DNA from: Butyricicoccus porcorum
Lineage (GTDB): Bacteria; Bacillota; Clostridia; Oscillospirales; Butyricicoccaceae
Direction: 5' to 3'
Length of the DNA stretch: 64,000 nt
Assembly (NCBI RefSeq): GCF_002157465.1
Contig: NZ_NHOC01000008.1
Span: 1 to 64,000, forward strand
Below are positions 1-7,207 of this stretch, piece after piece. The notes beneath the pieces are model-generated. The model worked only from the letters and a program-made list of their open reading frames with translations. It was not told the origin of the DNA and searched no databases. How positions within the stretch are numbered: position 1 is the first letter of the stretch; the number at the start of each line of letters is the position of its first letter. Made by a program: the position numbers and the translations under genes.

Positions 1-2
1 CA

Positions 3-149
3 TTTGTAGGAAGTGGTCATAAACAACTGCCGGCAAGCGAGCAGGAACGAAGAATGCTTGAGCTGGAGAAGGAAGTCAAAGAGCTCCAACGAGCTAACGA
101 TATACTTCAGGAGGCTCTTGGTTTTTTCGCAGCGCGCCGAAAGAAGTAA
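3..149 (+). CDS. IS3 transposase OrfA, C-terminal part
   Basis: An open frame enters from the window edge and stops at 147-149. It encodes a heptad-type helix (LELEKEVKELQRAND) ending in GFFAARRKK, the usual C-terminal end of IS3 OrfA, where a leucine zipper mediates multimerisation; the N-terminal helix-turn-helix is outside the window. OrfB is in the -1 frame. A slippery T TTT TTC heptamer sits at 122-128, where frameshifting would make the OrfAB fusion transposase. Confidence 0.85.
   Translation, partial: FVGSGHKQLPASEQERRMLELEKEVKELQRANDILQEALGFFAARRKK
122..128 (+). promoter_or_regulatory. Programmed -1 frameshift heptamer (T TTT TTC) of the IS3 element
   Basis: In the OrfA frame the codons read GGT TTT TTC, giving the X XXY YYZ heptamer T TTT TTC. 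Slipping back one base leads into the frame that stays open through OrfB. Frameshifting to make OrfAB is the norm in IS3-family elements. I did not identify a downstream stimulatory structure. Confidence 0.6.
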
Positions 150-211
150 AAGCACATGAGCGATACCGCTTTATCCACTCTATACAGACAGATTCAGATA
201 AGGAGTGGAGT

Positions 212-1057
212 GTGGAACTATTATGCAGAATTCTTCATATAAGCGAATCTGGATATTATCGATATCTGAAGAATCTCAGTAAGCCGTCTAAGGACGCGCT
301 TCTTTCGGCGGCAATAGACAGGATTATGAATGAATCCGATTATAATGACAATTACGGCGTGGAACGAATGCAGCTTGCCTTGGAGCAGAACGGATTCCAC
401 ACAGGAAAACGTAGAATCAGGCGAATTATGCACGAAAAAGGTCTGATTCACGGCAGACCCAGACGTCCGCATGGTTTAACACGCGCTGCCACCGAAATTC
501 AAGAGGAGGAAAATCTGATCAAGCAGGATTTTCGGGCTGATACCCCGTATCAAAAACTGCTGACAGATATCACGCAGATCGGCTGCCTGGACGGAAAACT
601 CTATATTTCCCCGATTATGGATTGCTTTAACGGTGAGATTCTTTCTCTTCAGATGGATGACAATATGCGAAAAGAACTTTGTATCAATACACTCAAGGCA
701 GTTGCCTGCCGGTATCCGGTTCGAGGCGCGACACTTCATAGCGATCGCGGAAGCCAGTATACCAGCGAGGCGTTCAAGAAAAAACTTTCTGAATATGGTA
801 TGCTGCAGAGCTTAAGCGGTGTGGCACACTGCTACGATAACGCCCGAATGGAGAGCTTCTTCGCAACTTTGAAGAAGGAACTGCTCTATAGAATTCCTAC
901 TTACCGAATGCCAATGGCGGAGGTTAAATCTATTATCTTTCGATATGTGTTTATCTACTATAATCGGAAGCGAGTATATACGTCGAATCCCTTAGGGCTT
1001 CCACCCGCTGTTTATAAGACACATTACCACAATATGTATCATTCATCTGCTGCTTAA
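212..1057 (+). CDS. IS3-family transposase OrfB (DDE integrase core)
   Basis: About 281 residues from the first start-like codon (GTG), but the frame is open upstream to the frameshift site near 128, so the working product is probably the OrfAB fusion. It has an N-terminal HTH_21-like segment (YGVERMQLALEQNG) and an rve integrase core with the DDE residues in TDIT (about residue 118), HSDRGSQYTS (about 178) and ESFF (about 214). The C-terminal YYNRKR...NPLGLPP segment is typical. The gene looks intact from the frameshift site onward. Confidence 0.9.
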   Translation: MELLCRILHISESGYYRYLKNLSKPSKDALLSAAIDRIMNESDYNDNYGVERMQLALEQNGFHTGKRRIRRIMHEKGLIHGRPRRPHGLTRAATEIQEEENLIKQDFRADTPYQKLLTDITQIGCLDGKLYISPIMDCFNGEILSLQMDDNMRKELCINTLKAVACRYPVRGATLHSDRGSQYTSEAFKKKLSEYGMLQSLSGVAHCYDNARMESFFATLKKELLYRIPTYRMPMAEVKSIIFRYVFIYYNRKRVYTSNPLGLPPAVYKTHYHNMYHSSAA

Positions 1058-1117
1058 AATTTGTGAGTTTTTAGACTGCACTTTTCTTGACAATTCCAAC
1101 CTGAGGGGGAGATTTAT

Positions 1118-2077
1118 ATGAGTAATAAGGAAAAATCAAAAAGGATTAGAAAACTATGGGGGATAATAATCGCATCAACACTGTTCATTTTATTATATCA
1201 GTATGGAACTCAGATTATATACAGTGAGCAAGTTCAAACGGTATTTGGTGTGAGTAAGAATGCAGAGGAAAAGATATCCGGAGAATCTAAGCCTGCCCAA
1301 AAAGCAGTAATACCTATTTTGATGTTCCATCATATTGATGATGAGAGCAGCAACCCGTGGGTCATAACACAGGCAACTCTGGAAAAGGATTTGAGGACGA
1401 TCCGCGATGCGGGATATCAACCGGTTTCGATGTCTCAACTGATAGAGTATGTTTATTATGGAAAAGATTTACCGGCTAAACCGATGTGTATTACGTTTGA
1501 TGACGGATATTTGAGTAATTATGAACGGGCATATCCTCTGTTGAAGGAATATCAAATGAAAGCAATTATTTTTGCAATCGGAAAAACAATTGGATATCAA
1601 ACATATGGCGATACTAATATCCCGATCACACCACATTTTTCTTACAAACAAGCAGTAGAGATGATGAATTCAGGATTGATAGAGGTACAGTCTCATACCT
1701 ATGACATGCATCAGACGGCAAAATTAGAAACACAGAAGCCTGTTCGGGAATCTGCAGCGCAGTTAGAGGGGGAAGATGATGATGTGTATATCAAGGCACT
1801 CCGGGATGATTTAAAAAAATATCAGGACGAGTATACTGTACATACTGAAAGCACATTATTTGCACTGGCCTATCCGAAGGGACAGTATTCTGAGCTGACA
1901 GAACAAGTTGTACATGAAATGGGGTATAAGATTACATTAACTACGAAAAGTGACCATAAAAATATTATTGTTCAAAATCGACCGGAAACTTTATATCAAT
2001 TAGGGAGGTTTAATGTGTCAGAGGATACAACAGCAGTTGAACTGTTGCAGTATCTGGCAGAGGGATACGTGAAATAA
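1118..2077 (+). CDS. Polysaccharide deacetylase (NodB/CE4), membrane-anchored
   Basis: A 319-residue protein with an N-terminal signal anchor (basic start, hydrophobic stretch about residues 12-27). The CE4 domain follows: PILMFHHID, then ITFDDGY (about 125-131) supplying the catalytic Asp and metal-binding Asp, a histidine motif of SHTYDMH type (about 192-198), and LAYPKGQYS. Family members remove acetyl groups from cell-wall or surface N-acetylated polysaccharides outside the cell. The start follows a GAGGGGGAG ribosome site. It stands just after the IS3 element with no clear operon partner. Confidence 0.88.
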   Translation: MSNKEKSKRIRKLWGIIIASTLFILLYQYGTQIIYSEQVQTVFGVSKNAEEKISGESKPAQKAVIPILMFHHIDDESSNPWVITQATLEKDLRTIRDAGYQPVSMSQLIEYVYYGKDLPAKPMCITFDDGYLSNYERAYPLLKEYQMKAIIFAIGKTIGYQTYGDTNIPITPHFSYKQAVEMMNSGLIEVQSHTYDMHQTAKLETQKPVRESAAQLEGEDDDVYIKALRDDLKKYQDEYTVHTESTLFALAYPKGQYSELTEQVVHEMGYKITLTTKSDHKNIIVQNRPETLYQLGRFNVSEDTTAVELLQYLAEGYVK

Positions 2078-2098
2078 TGATTATAAAAAGGATCCGTT

Positions 2099-2349
2099 AT
2101 GAAAATGAGAAGATGGATATTTACCCTGCTGCTTATTGTTTGCGCAGTAGCTGTATATGTACAAAATAATGTTGTGGAAAGATTGTTACCGTTGAGGAGC
2201 ATAATATTATTGGCGGCCTGGGCAAGGCAGTTTGCAGTGTCTTTGCCAAAAAAAATCCAGTACGGGTTAAGCGAATCGGCGTCAATGATGAATTTGGTCT
2301 GTGCGCCGAAAATATTGTGGAGCAGACAAAGACTCTGATGAGTAAGTAA
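2099..2349 (+). pseudogene. Remnant: hydrophobic N-terminus joined to a transketolase C-terminal tail
   Basis: The frame starting at 2099 encodes a basic N-terminus and one hydrophobic helix (WIFTLLLIVCAVAVYV) and then turns into nonsense. From 2170 another frame reads KIVTVEEHNIIGGLGKAVC, later VKRIGVNDEFG, and stops at 2347-2349. That is the C-terminal domain signature of transketolase or DXP-synthase-type subunits. The upstream catalytic parts are missing and the frame is blocked by a stop at 2167-2169. I read this as a deletion junction between two old genes. Confidence 0.7.
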
Positions 2350-2378
2350 GCAAATTTCTCTTTTTTGATAGGAACAAA

Positions 2379-2423
2379 TGCACCACTGGGACATACGCCT
2401 TCCCAGTGGTGCATTATTTTTAA
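2379..2423 (+). terminator. Rho-independent terminator
   Basis: A perfect inverted repeat (TGCACCACTGGGA pairing with TCCCAGTGGTGCA) with a short loop is followed by a T-rich tract. It lies just downstream of the transketolase remnant. Confidence 0.85.
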
Positions 2424-2637
2424 AATCATTTTTAAAGCCAGACATATGATACAGAAAATAAGATGACGACACGGACAATATATTATAACTTCATGATACA
2501 TATGAATTAAACAAGCTTGTGTGAATCATATTGTCATTCTGTGTGTATCTCAATTCATATGGCGTGTGTATATCTGTGCCGATCCCCTCCGGCTCATCTG
2601 AATTTTTACCAAATTTAGATGAATCGGAGGAATTTTT
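2424..2637. other. Gene-free stretch before the truncated ORF
   Basis: No convincing gene. The only clear signal is the inverted repeat CATCTGAATTTTTACC...TTTAGATGAATCGGAGG just before the start at 2638, which includes a GGAGG ribosome site. Confidence 0.5.
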
Positions 2638-2883
2638 ATGTCTTATAACAAGGCACAGGCCGAAAAAAAGTGGCTCAAATGGAAGAACGCAGAGGAACAG
2701 CAGCTCCGTGAGATGGGTGTAGATGAGGAGATCATTCAGCGATTACATACATATGATTGGGAAGTGTTTAAGTCGGATCGTAGGTACTACGAGAAATTGT
2801 CGGACACAAGCCTGTATTCGGTGACGGAAGAAAAATCTCGCAGTTTGTATACAGTTCAAGAATTGATTCCCAGCCGGGCTTAG
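2638..2883 (+). pseudogene. Truncated conserved mobile-element protein
   Basis: A strong GGAGG ribosome site precedes MSYNKAQAEKKWLKWKNAEE, a charged helical N-terminus that I associate with short proteins carried on Firmicutes mobile elements (sigma/HTH-like; my recollection, not proven here). Coding sense fades after about codon 65 (RRYYEKLSD), where the sequence runs into an IS3 fragment. The C-terminal residues to the stop at 2881-2883 are therefore a chance extension. Probably broken by the insertion. Confidence 0.55.
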
Positions 2884-3188
2884 ATCCCAGCTGCCTGATT
2901 CTTCACTCGGATCAGGGAAGCCAGTATACCTCAAAGGAATTCACAGAATACTGCGAATCAGTTGGTATAACGCAAAGTATGAGCAAGGCTGGATATCCAT
3001 ACGATAATGCCCCTATGGAGCGATATTACAACACTCTCAAGAATGAATTGATAAATCATCATTACTATCATTCTGAGAAAGAATTATATACATCCATCGA
3101 AGAATTTGCGTATGTCCATTATAACCATGAACGACCGCATTCTTATAATAATTACAAAACGCCTTTCGAGGCACGCTACGGGGCGTAA
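2841..3188 (+). pseudogene. IS3-family transposase OrfB fragment (C-terminal half)
   Basis: An open frame with no start encodes LILHSDQGSQYTSKEF, YPYDNAPMERYYNTLKNE and YNHERPHSYNNYKTPFEA. These are the second Asp, the Glu and the C-terminal signature of an IS3/IS150-type DDE transposase; the N-terminal half and first Asp are gone. It differs clearly from the OrfB at 212-1057, so it is a separate insertion. The first ATG in frame is at 2979. Confidence 0.85.
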
Positions 3189-3334
3189 AACCTATGCAGT
3201 AAAAATCAGGTCAAAGTGTTACAAAAAAGCTTGACCACAACAATATAATATAAATATATAAACTAAGTATAATATTAAGAGAAAAATAGATTTTATGTGC
3301 TGCACATTAGCACGACTAACCGGAGAATAAACAT

Positions 3335-4165
3335 ATGAAAAACAACACACTCGCTCTTATGATTTCCTCCGCACTGCTTCTTTCCGCACTAACAGGATGT
3401 AGTAGCACAGGAAGAACAACTTCTAAAGCAACGGATGATACCCAAGAATCTCTCAAAACCGCAACGTCCGACAATGGATCAACTGGCGCAACTCTTACAG
3501 CAGACGACTACGACCTCTACTTGATGTCGTATACAACTGATATTATGACAGTTCACACAAACATGTTACAACTTGTTTCCAATTCAACATCTGATGATGT
3601 TGATACTGCATGGATAGCTGAATTAGAAGGCTATGAAGTTGATGGTGTTAAAGCTGTGCGAAAAATTGAAAATATGAACGCACCGTCATCCAGATTAGTC
3701 TTGCACGAGCGTGTCTTAGTATACTGCCAAGAAGCAATCGACGGATTCCAGCAAATCTCCAACGCCTGTGGAACTACAACGACCGGTGATGTGCAATTGG
3801 GTTTGGATTTAATATATTCAGCTACGCAGGGTCTTGACCGTTGTGTCCAGGGCAAAGAAAATATGCTCGAAGAACCTCAACTACTTACCAGAGACAATTC
3901 AAACTCGGACAGTTCCGCATCTGATAGCAACAACTCAAATATTATCTCTGCTGGAATGTATAAAGTTGGAATTGACATCCCTGCCGGAGAATACAAAGTA
4001 ACTCCTACAGGCTCTGCCTCAGCATATTATCTTGTTGCAAATGACAGCTCTGGTGAAGTATCTAGCTGGGTTACTAACGCAAGTTTCAATGATGTGAGAT
4101 ACGTGACTGTAAAAGACGGTCAGTACATCACCTTAGAGCGTTGCACAGCAACCCTGGTTGAATAA
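3335..4165 (+). CDS. Lipoprotein with a C-terminal repeat-type surface domain
   Basis: 276 residues. The signal peptide ends in a lipobox, LTGC (Cys about 22), so the mature protein should be lipid-anchored outside the membrane. A Ser/Thr/Asp-rich linker follows, a helical middle part (about 55-180), a second Ser/Asn-rich linker, then a compact domain (about 205-276: YKVGIDIPAGEYKV...YVTVKDGQYITLERC). Domains of this form recur in gut Firmicutes lipoproteins and have no assigned function that I know of. CGGAGAATAAACAT precedes the ATG. Confidence 0.8.
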   Translation: MKNNTLALMISSALLLSALTGCSSTGRTTSKATDDTQESLKTATSDNGSTGATLTADDYDLYLMSYTTDIMTVHTNMLQLVSNSTSDDVDTAWIAELEGYEVDGVKAVRKIENMNAPSSRLVLHERVLVYCQEAIDGFQQISNACGTTTTGDVQLGLDLIYSATQGLDRCVQGKENMLEEPQLLTRDNSNSDSSASDSNNSNIISAGMYKVGIDIPAGEYKVTPTGSASAYYLVANDSSGEVSSWVTNASFNDVRYVTVKDGQYITLERCTATLVE

Positions 4166-4210
4166 AAAATCCCGTCCTGGTGTTGGCGCATCAGGGCGGG
4201 ATATAAGGGG
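4164..4210 (-). terminator. Terminator-like repeat, copy 1
   Basis: A stem of the form CCCG-C-TGGTG / CATCA-G-CGGG with an A6 tract on its left, so the T-run is on the minus strand. It is about 75% identical to the segment at 4631-4680 in the same orientation; the two bracket the candidate toxin/antisense locus. It also overlaps the stop of the lipoprotein gene. Confidence 0.6.
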
Positions 4211-4306
4211 TAGGTTGAATACTCATCTCATTGCATTTTCATAAATTTATTCCTGATTTAAACGACCTCAAAGAACTTTAGAATGTTTAAACAACGTATA
4301 TATTCA

Positions 4307-4335
4307 TTGACAATTCTATTATAAGCGGTTATACT
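4307..4335 (+). promoter_or_regulatory. Sigma-A promoter of a candidate antisense RNA
   Basis: TTGACA (4307-4312), a 17-nt spacer and TATACT (4330-4335), so transcription should start near 4342. No ORF follows on this strand before the hairpin terminator at 4395-4439. This is one of the best-matching promoters in the window. Confidence 0.75.
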
Positions 4336-4341
4336 AAAGAT

Positions 4342-4440
4342 AGAAAAAGGGCACTACCGATAGACGGTTGTCCCTGAAAAGATGTTTTACTTTAGAAGTA
4401 ACCGCAACTTTTCCCGGAGCTGGCGGTTACTTCTTTTTTG
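4342..4440 (+). ncRNA. Candidate antisense RNA of a type I toxin locus
   Basis: The predicted transcript runs from the promoter at 4307-4335 to a terminator (GAAGTAACCGC / GCGGTTACTTC, 4395-4433, then T6). It is about 100 nt, has no ORF, and converges on the toxin gene, overlapping the toxin stop codon (4427-4429) and 3' untranslated region. Its 5' hairpin (GGCACTACC...GGTTGTCCCT, 4351-4374) is echoed by the 5' end of the toxin mRNA (4562-4593 on the other strand). Convergent 3'-overlapping antisense RNA is known for txpA/RatA- and Fst-type loci. Expression is inferred only. Confidence 0.6.
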
Positions 4441-4513
4441 TTATCTGGATGACCAGAGACACAACGCCTATTAGTACCATCGTGTAAGCGAATAACGCTT
4501 CGTATGTAACCAT
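4427..4513 (-). CDS. Small hydrophobic holin-like type I toxin candidate (28 aa)
   Basis: MVTYEALFAYTMVLIGVVSL followed by VIQITKKK: one membrane helix, a short polar N-terminus and a lysine tail, matching the size and pattern of the putative holin-like toxin (Hol_Tox) family of type I toxin-antitoxin systems. GAGGAGGG lies 7 nt before the ATG. A TTGAAA-N17-TATGCT promoter sits about 90 bp upstream, leaving a structured 5' leader. A convergent promoter makes an RNA covering its 3' end. The longer open frame upstream of this ATG is not needed. Confidence 0.65.
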   Translation of the reverse strand: MVTYEALFAYTMVLIGVVSLVIQITKKK

Positions 4514-4600
4514 AGGGCATCCCTCCTCTCGCTCAGATTGGAGGGTAAGAAGCCCTCCGAGGAGGGACAACCGCCTACCGTTATTGGTAGTGCCGAATAC

Positions 4601-4629
4601 AGCATAGCATAGCATACAACTAATTTCAA
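4601..4629 (-). promoter_or_regulatory. Promoter of the candidate toxin mRNA
   Basis: Read on the minus strand: TTGAAA (4629-4624), 17-nt spacer, TATGCT (4606-4601). Transcription should begin near 4594, directly at the GGCACTACC hairpin that is also present near the 5' end of the antisense RNA. Confidence 0.65.
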
Positions 4630-4630
4630 C

Positions 4631-4680
4631 AAAAAATCCCGCCTTAGTGTTGGCGCACCAAGACGGGAACCCATAAGGGG
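4631..4680 (-). terminator. Terminator-like repeat, copy 2
   Basis: CCCGCCTTAGTG...CACCAAGACGGG hairpin with an A6 tract on its left (T6 on the minus strand). A direct-repeat partner of 4164-4210. It would stop minus-strand readthrough arriving from the integrase side before the toxin promoter. Confidence 0.6.
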
Positions 4681-4720
4681 GCAGATAAAATTTGCTAGGT
4701 TTGATCTGCCCCTTTATTTT
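4677..4720 (+). terminator. Hairpin GGGGCAGAT/ATCTGCCCC with T-rich tail, ahead of the integrase
   Basis: GGGGCAGAT (4677-4685) pairs with ATCTGCCCC (4704-4712), followed by TTTATTTT. It lies about 40 bp before the integrase start and could terminate or attenuate plus-strand transcripts entering intA. Confidence 0.7.
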
Positions 4721-4757
4721 ACCATACTCAAAATGTAAAGTAAAGGAGTTGACCGAA

Positions 4758-5825
4758 ATGAGCAGATCACGTTCAAATTACGGTTCGGGCACTTACGAAA
4801 AGCTGCCCAGCGGCAAGATGCGCTTACGTACTATGGTTGAAATGCCGGACGGAACGAAGAAGCGTAAGACATTTACCGGAAAGACACAGGCTGATTGCCG
4901 AAAGGCGCTGAAAGTCTACACCGATTCGCTGCATGAACCGGCTCCGGAGAGGCAGCCACCAACCATTGCCGAATGGGGCGATACTTGGCTTGCAGCCAGA
5001 AAGGACAGCATCGTCTACGGTACATACAAAAATTACAAACTGTATTTAGACAAGCATATTACACCCGCTCTTGGCAGTGTCCGTGTCGATCACGTCAATG
5101 CCATGATGATTGAACAGTTTTTGCAGACGAAGCGTTCTCTCAGTTTCTCGGCTCAGAAAGCAATCCGCACTGAATTGCGGATGATTCTAGATTCTGCTGT
5201 TGCTAATGATTACATGGTAAAGAATCCGATGGTAGCTGTTTCCCCTATCCGATCTCCGCAGGAGAAAACACACTTCTACGGGCTGGACGAAATCCGGCTC
5301 ATAATTGCCCGCTGTGCGCAAAATCCATTTGGGTATGCTGTTTTATGGCTGTTGTCCACCGGATGCCGTTATGAGGAGCTGGCGGCGCTGAAATGGACAG
5401 ATATACATGATGACGGCACCTTGCTTATTCAGCGTGTCTATGCCAAGTCAGAAGCCGGAGGCTGGGAAATCAGAGAGTGGACAAAATCACGGAAGACCCG
5501 GACGGTTGCCCTGTCTGAAACCGTGCAGAAAACCATCCCCATGATTGCCAAGACATCTGAATACATTTTCCCGAACCGGCACGGAAAACCGATGAGCTAC
5601 AACACATTCCACAACAAGTATAAATCCTTCCTGCAGGAATGTGGAGTGAAGTATCTCAGCCCCCACGCCTGCCGGCATACCTATGCCACGCAGTTGGTTA
5701 ACCAGAATGTCAATCTTCGTGTCATCCAGACCGCCCTCGGTCATAGTTCTACAACTGTGACAGAACGATATACCCATCCTGACATTGCAGCACAAATTGA
5801 AGCCGCAAACAAACTGCCGTACTAA
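4758..5825 (+). CDS. int: Tyrosine integrase of the older, left-hand element
   Basis: 355 residues from the ATG that follows TAAAGGAG; a longer frame starts at 4692 but lacks a ribosome site. Arm-type DNA-binding N-terminus, SAM-like core-binding domain (about 60-150), then the catalytic domain with R...K...HxxR...H/W...Y visible as TGCRYEELAAL, HACRHTYATQL, LGHSS and ERYTH. It ends 170 bp before a truncated tRNA-Tyr copy (5997), the same gene-terminator-att layout as the phage integrase at 42185, but the sequence is clearly different. The left attachment site of its element is not in the window. Confidence 0.92.
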   Translation: MSRSRSNYGSGTYEKLPSGKMRLRTMVEMPDGTKKRKTFTGKTQADCRKALKVYTDSLHEPAPERQPPTIAEWGDTWLAARKDSIVYGTYKNYKLYLDKHITPALGSVRVDHVNAMMIEQFLQTKRSLSFSAQKAIRTELRMILDSAVANDYMVKNPMVAVSPIRSPQEKTHFYGLDEIRLIIARCAQNPFGYAVLWLLSTGCRYEELAALKWTDIHDDGTLLIQRVYAKSEAGGWEIREWTKSRKTRTVALSETVQKTIPMIAKTSEYIFPNRHGKPMSYNTFHNKYKSFLQECGVKYLSPHACRHTYATQLVNQNVNLRVIQTALGHSSTTVTERYTHPDIAAQIEAANKLPY

Positions 5826-5961
5826 GCAAAAGCCCATCCCGAGAAGGATGAGTCTGATAAATCCATGTCCAGTTTGTGTCCAAATTTCCCTGTCTAAACC
5901 AATCGTAAACGACTTTTGCAGAAAAGTCACCGAAACCGAGAATCCCAAAAAAGTTACGAAA

Positions 5962-5992
5962 AAAGGCTCATTCCGAAATGGAATGAGCCTTT
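5962..5992 (+). terminator. Terminator between left integrase and att site
   Basis: Inverted repeat AAAGGCTCATTCC / GGAATGAGCCTTT with a 5-nt loop. Nearly the same position relative to the att site as the hairpin at 43348-43375. Confidence 0.8.
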
Positions 5993-5996
5993 AATA

Positions 5997-6057
5997 CTTG
6001 GTGGGAGGTGGTGGATTCGAACCACCGAAGTCGTTGACAACAGATTTACAGTCTGCC
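5997..6057. repeat. attL: 61-bp direct repeat of the tRNA-Tyr 3' part
   Basis: Identical to 43381-43441 over 61 bp, covering CCA, acceptor 3' strand, T arm, variable arm and anticodon arm of tRNA-Tyr, then diverging at once. It lacks the 5' half of the tRNA, so it is an attachment-site copy and not a working gene. It serves as both the left end of the phage and the right end of the older element. Confidence 0.95.
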
Positions 6058-6170
6058 TTGTCGCAACAATATCGCAAACAAAATTGCATTTTCATCCACA
6101 AACACACTCATTTGTGAACTTTTTTATTTTTTCACGGAGGATACGACAAAAATACGACAAAAGGACATTA

Positions 6171-6605
6171 CTACCTATCCAGCAAAACCTTATACCCACC
6201 ACAATCCGGATAAAGCCGAATAGGAACGCTTTGGAATGTCACAATTTCCTGACCATCTTCCGATCTAGACGAGCTTCCGGCCAAATCAAAGATTACAGAG
6301 CCCAGCTCGATCAAAGGAGAGTCTACGATGTTAGACCCCGCATTCGATATAAGGACATCTAACACAACGCGGTATTTTTGAAAAGGATTAGTTTCCATCC
6401 AAGCAATATCTTTTTTGCTAATCGTCAACTGTCGAGCGCAGATGGTCTGTTTTCCACAGATACAATTTCCATTTTCTACTGCCTGCTTGATCGCATCCAA
6501 ATTGGATTGGTCAAACTCAACCGTTGAGATCTTGATCTGCTTACCGTGACCAAGAGCGGTAATTGTGCATCCTGATACAAAAAGAATGTTGAAATCATAT
6601 GACAT
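6171..6605 (-). CDS. Hypothetical protein at the left prophage end
   Basis: About 144 residues starting MSYDFNILFVSG; GGAG lies 8 nt before this ATG (another ATG two codons upstream is too close to the site). No recognised domain, no signal peptide, two closely spaced Cys in NGNCICGKQTICARQ. It follows the tail/DGR genes on the same strand but after a roughly 100-bp gap. The position next to att is typical for accessory (lysogen-benefit) genes, which is only a positional hint. Confidence 0.6.
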   Translation of the reverse strand: MSYDFNILFVSGCTITALGHGKQIKISTVEFDQSNLDAIKQAVENGNCICGKQTICARQLTISKKDIAWMETNPFQKYRVVLDVLISNAGSNIVDSPLIELGSVIFDLAGSSSRSEDGQEIVTFQSVPIRLYPDCGGYKVLLDR

Positions 6606-6708
6606 TTTCATTTCTCCTAAAAGTTATTTGCGAGAACATTGTATCGTATCGCTAAAATCTTGTCAACAAATGGAGAGAGAAAATCTCACTGATAAACTGA
6701 TAAATTGA

Positions 6709-7206
6709 TTATACCTGTACCTCCACATACATCCCCACCAGCTCCGCCAGAACATGGTACACCGACTGTCCGGTACTGCGTGTGCAGCGGTACATCACGC
6801 CGTCCTGCGTGTAGTACAGGCCTTCGGTCAGCTCCATGTTGCCCTCATACGGGATAGGATCGTCTGCGGTGCCCGCGTGGGTCTCACAGATTTGCGCCCA
6901 CAGCGACGGTGCCGCATCCGGAGACCAGTCGGCCTGCGCCGTGTGGGACTGCAAACATTTGTACAGGGTGCCATTATAGTTCACACGCTGGTCCGCAGCG
7001 TAGGCCGTACCGGGATACCACAGCTGAACCAGTTCCGGATAGTCCAGCGCGATGCTATCATCAAACGATTCCACTGCGACCTCGATTGCGCTGCGCAGCT
7101 GGTGCGCGCGTTCCGGCGTTACATTGCCGCCGGTAAGGACTTCCGCTGCTGCTGCGCTTTCATTTGCCTGCGCTGTCCGGCTGATGTATTCTGTGATGCG
7201 TGGCAT
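6709..7206 (-). CDS. Tail-associated protein with a chitin-binding-like (CBM5/12) module
   Basis: 165 residues. The middle (about 62-106) reads LWYPGTAYAADQRVNYNGTLYKC...W, the aromatic pattern of a CBM5/12 (ChtBD3) carbohydrate-binding module; a beta-rich tail follows. The N-terminus is helical. The start is one base after the stop of the DGR target gene, with its GGAGG inside the target's last codons, so the two are translationally coupled. Likely part of the receptor-binding apparatus at the tail tip; inferred from module and position. Confidence 0.7.
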   Translation of the reverse strand: MPRITEYISRTAQANESAAAAEVLTGGNVTPERAHQLRSAIEVAVESFDDSIALDYPELVQLWYPGTAYAADQRVNYNGTLYKCLQSHTAQADWSPDAAPSLWAQICETHAGTADDPIPYEGNMELTEGLYYTQDGVMYRCTRSTGQSVYHVLAELVGMYVEVQV

Positions 7207-7207
7207 A

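Larger units (their letters stand above)
1..1095 (+). mobile_element. IS3-family insertion sequence, left part cut by window edge
   Basis: Two consecutive reading frames show the IS3 layout: the C-terminal leucine-zipper part of OrfA, then a DDE integrase OrfB in the -1 frame. The left end lies outside the window. The right end is not certain; it probably falls in the AT-rich stretch between the OrfB stop (1057) and the ribosome site of the deacetylase gene (about 1100). A second, unrelated IS3-type fragment sits at 2.84-3.19 kb, so this corner has received several insertions. Confidence 0.85.

Noticed and set aside
1-5996. Outer att site of the left-hand element
   Set aside because: No further copy of the tRNA-Tyr 3' sequence found left of 5997; the element must extend beyond the window or be truncated.
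5997-6082. Second tRNA-Tyr gene at the left att site
   Set aside because: Only the 3' 61 bp match; the sequence after GTCTGCC does not supply the D arm or acceptor 5' strand. It is an att copy.
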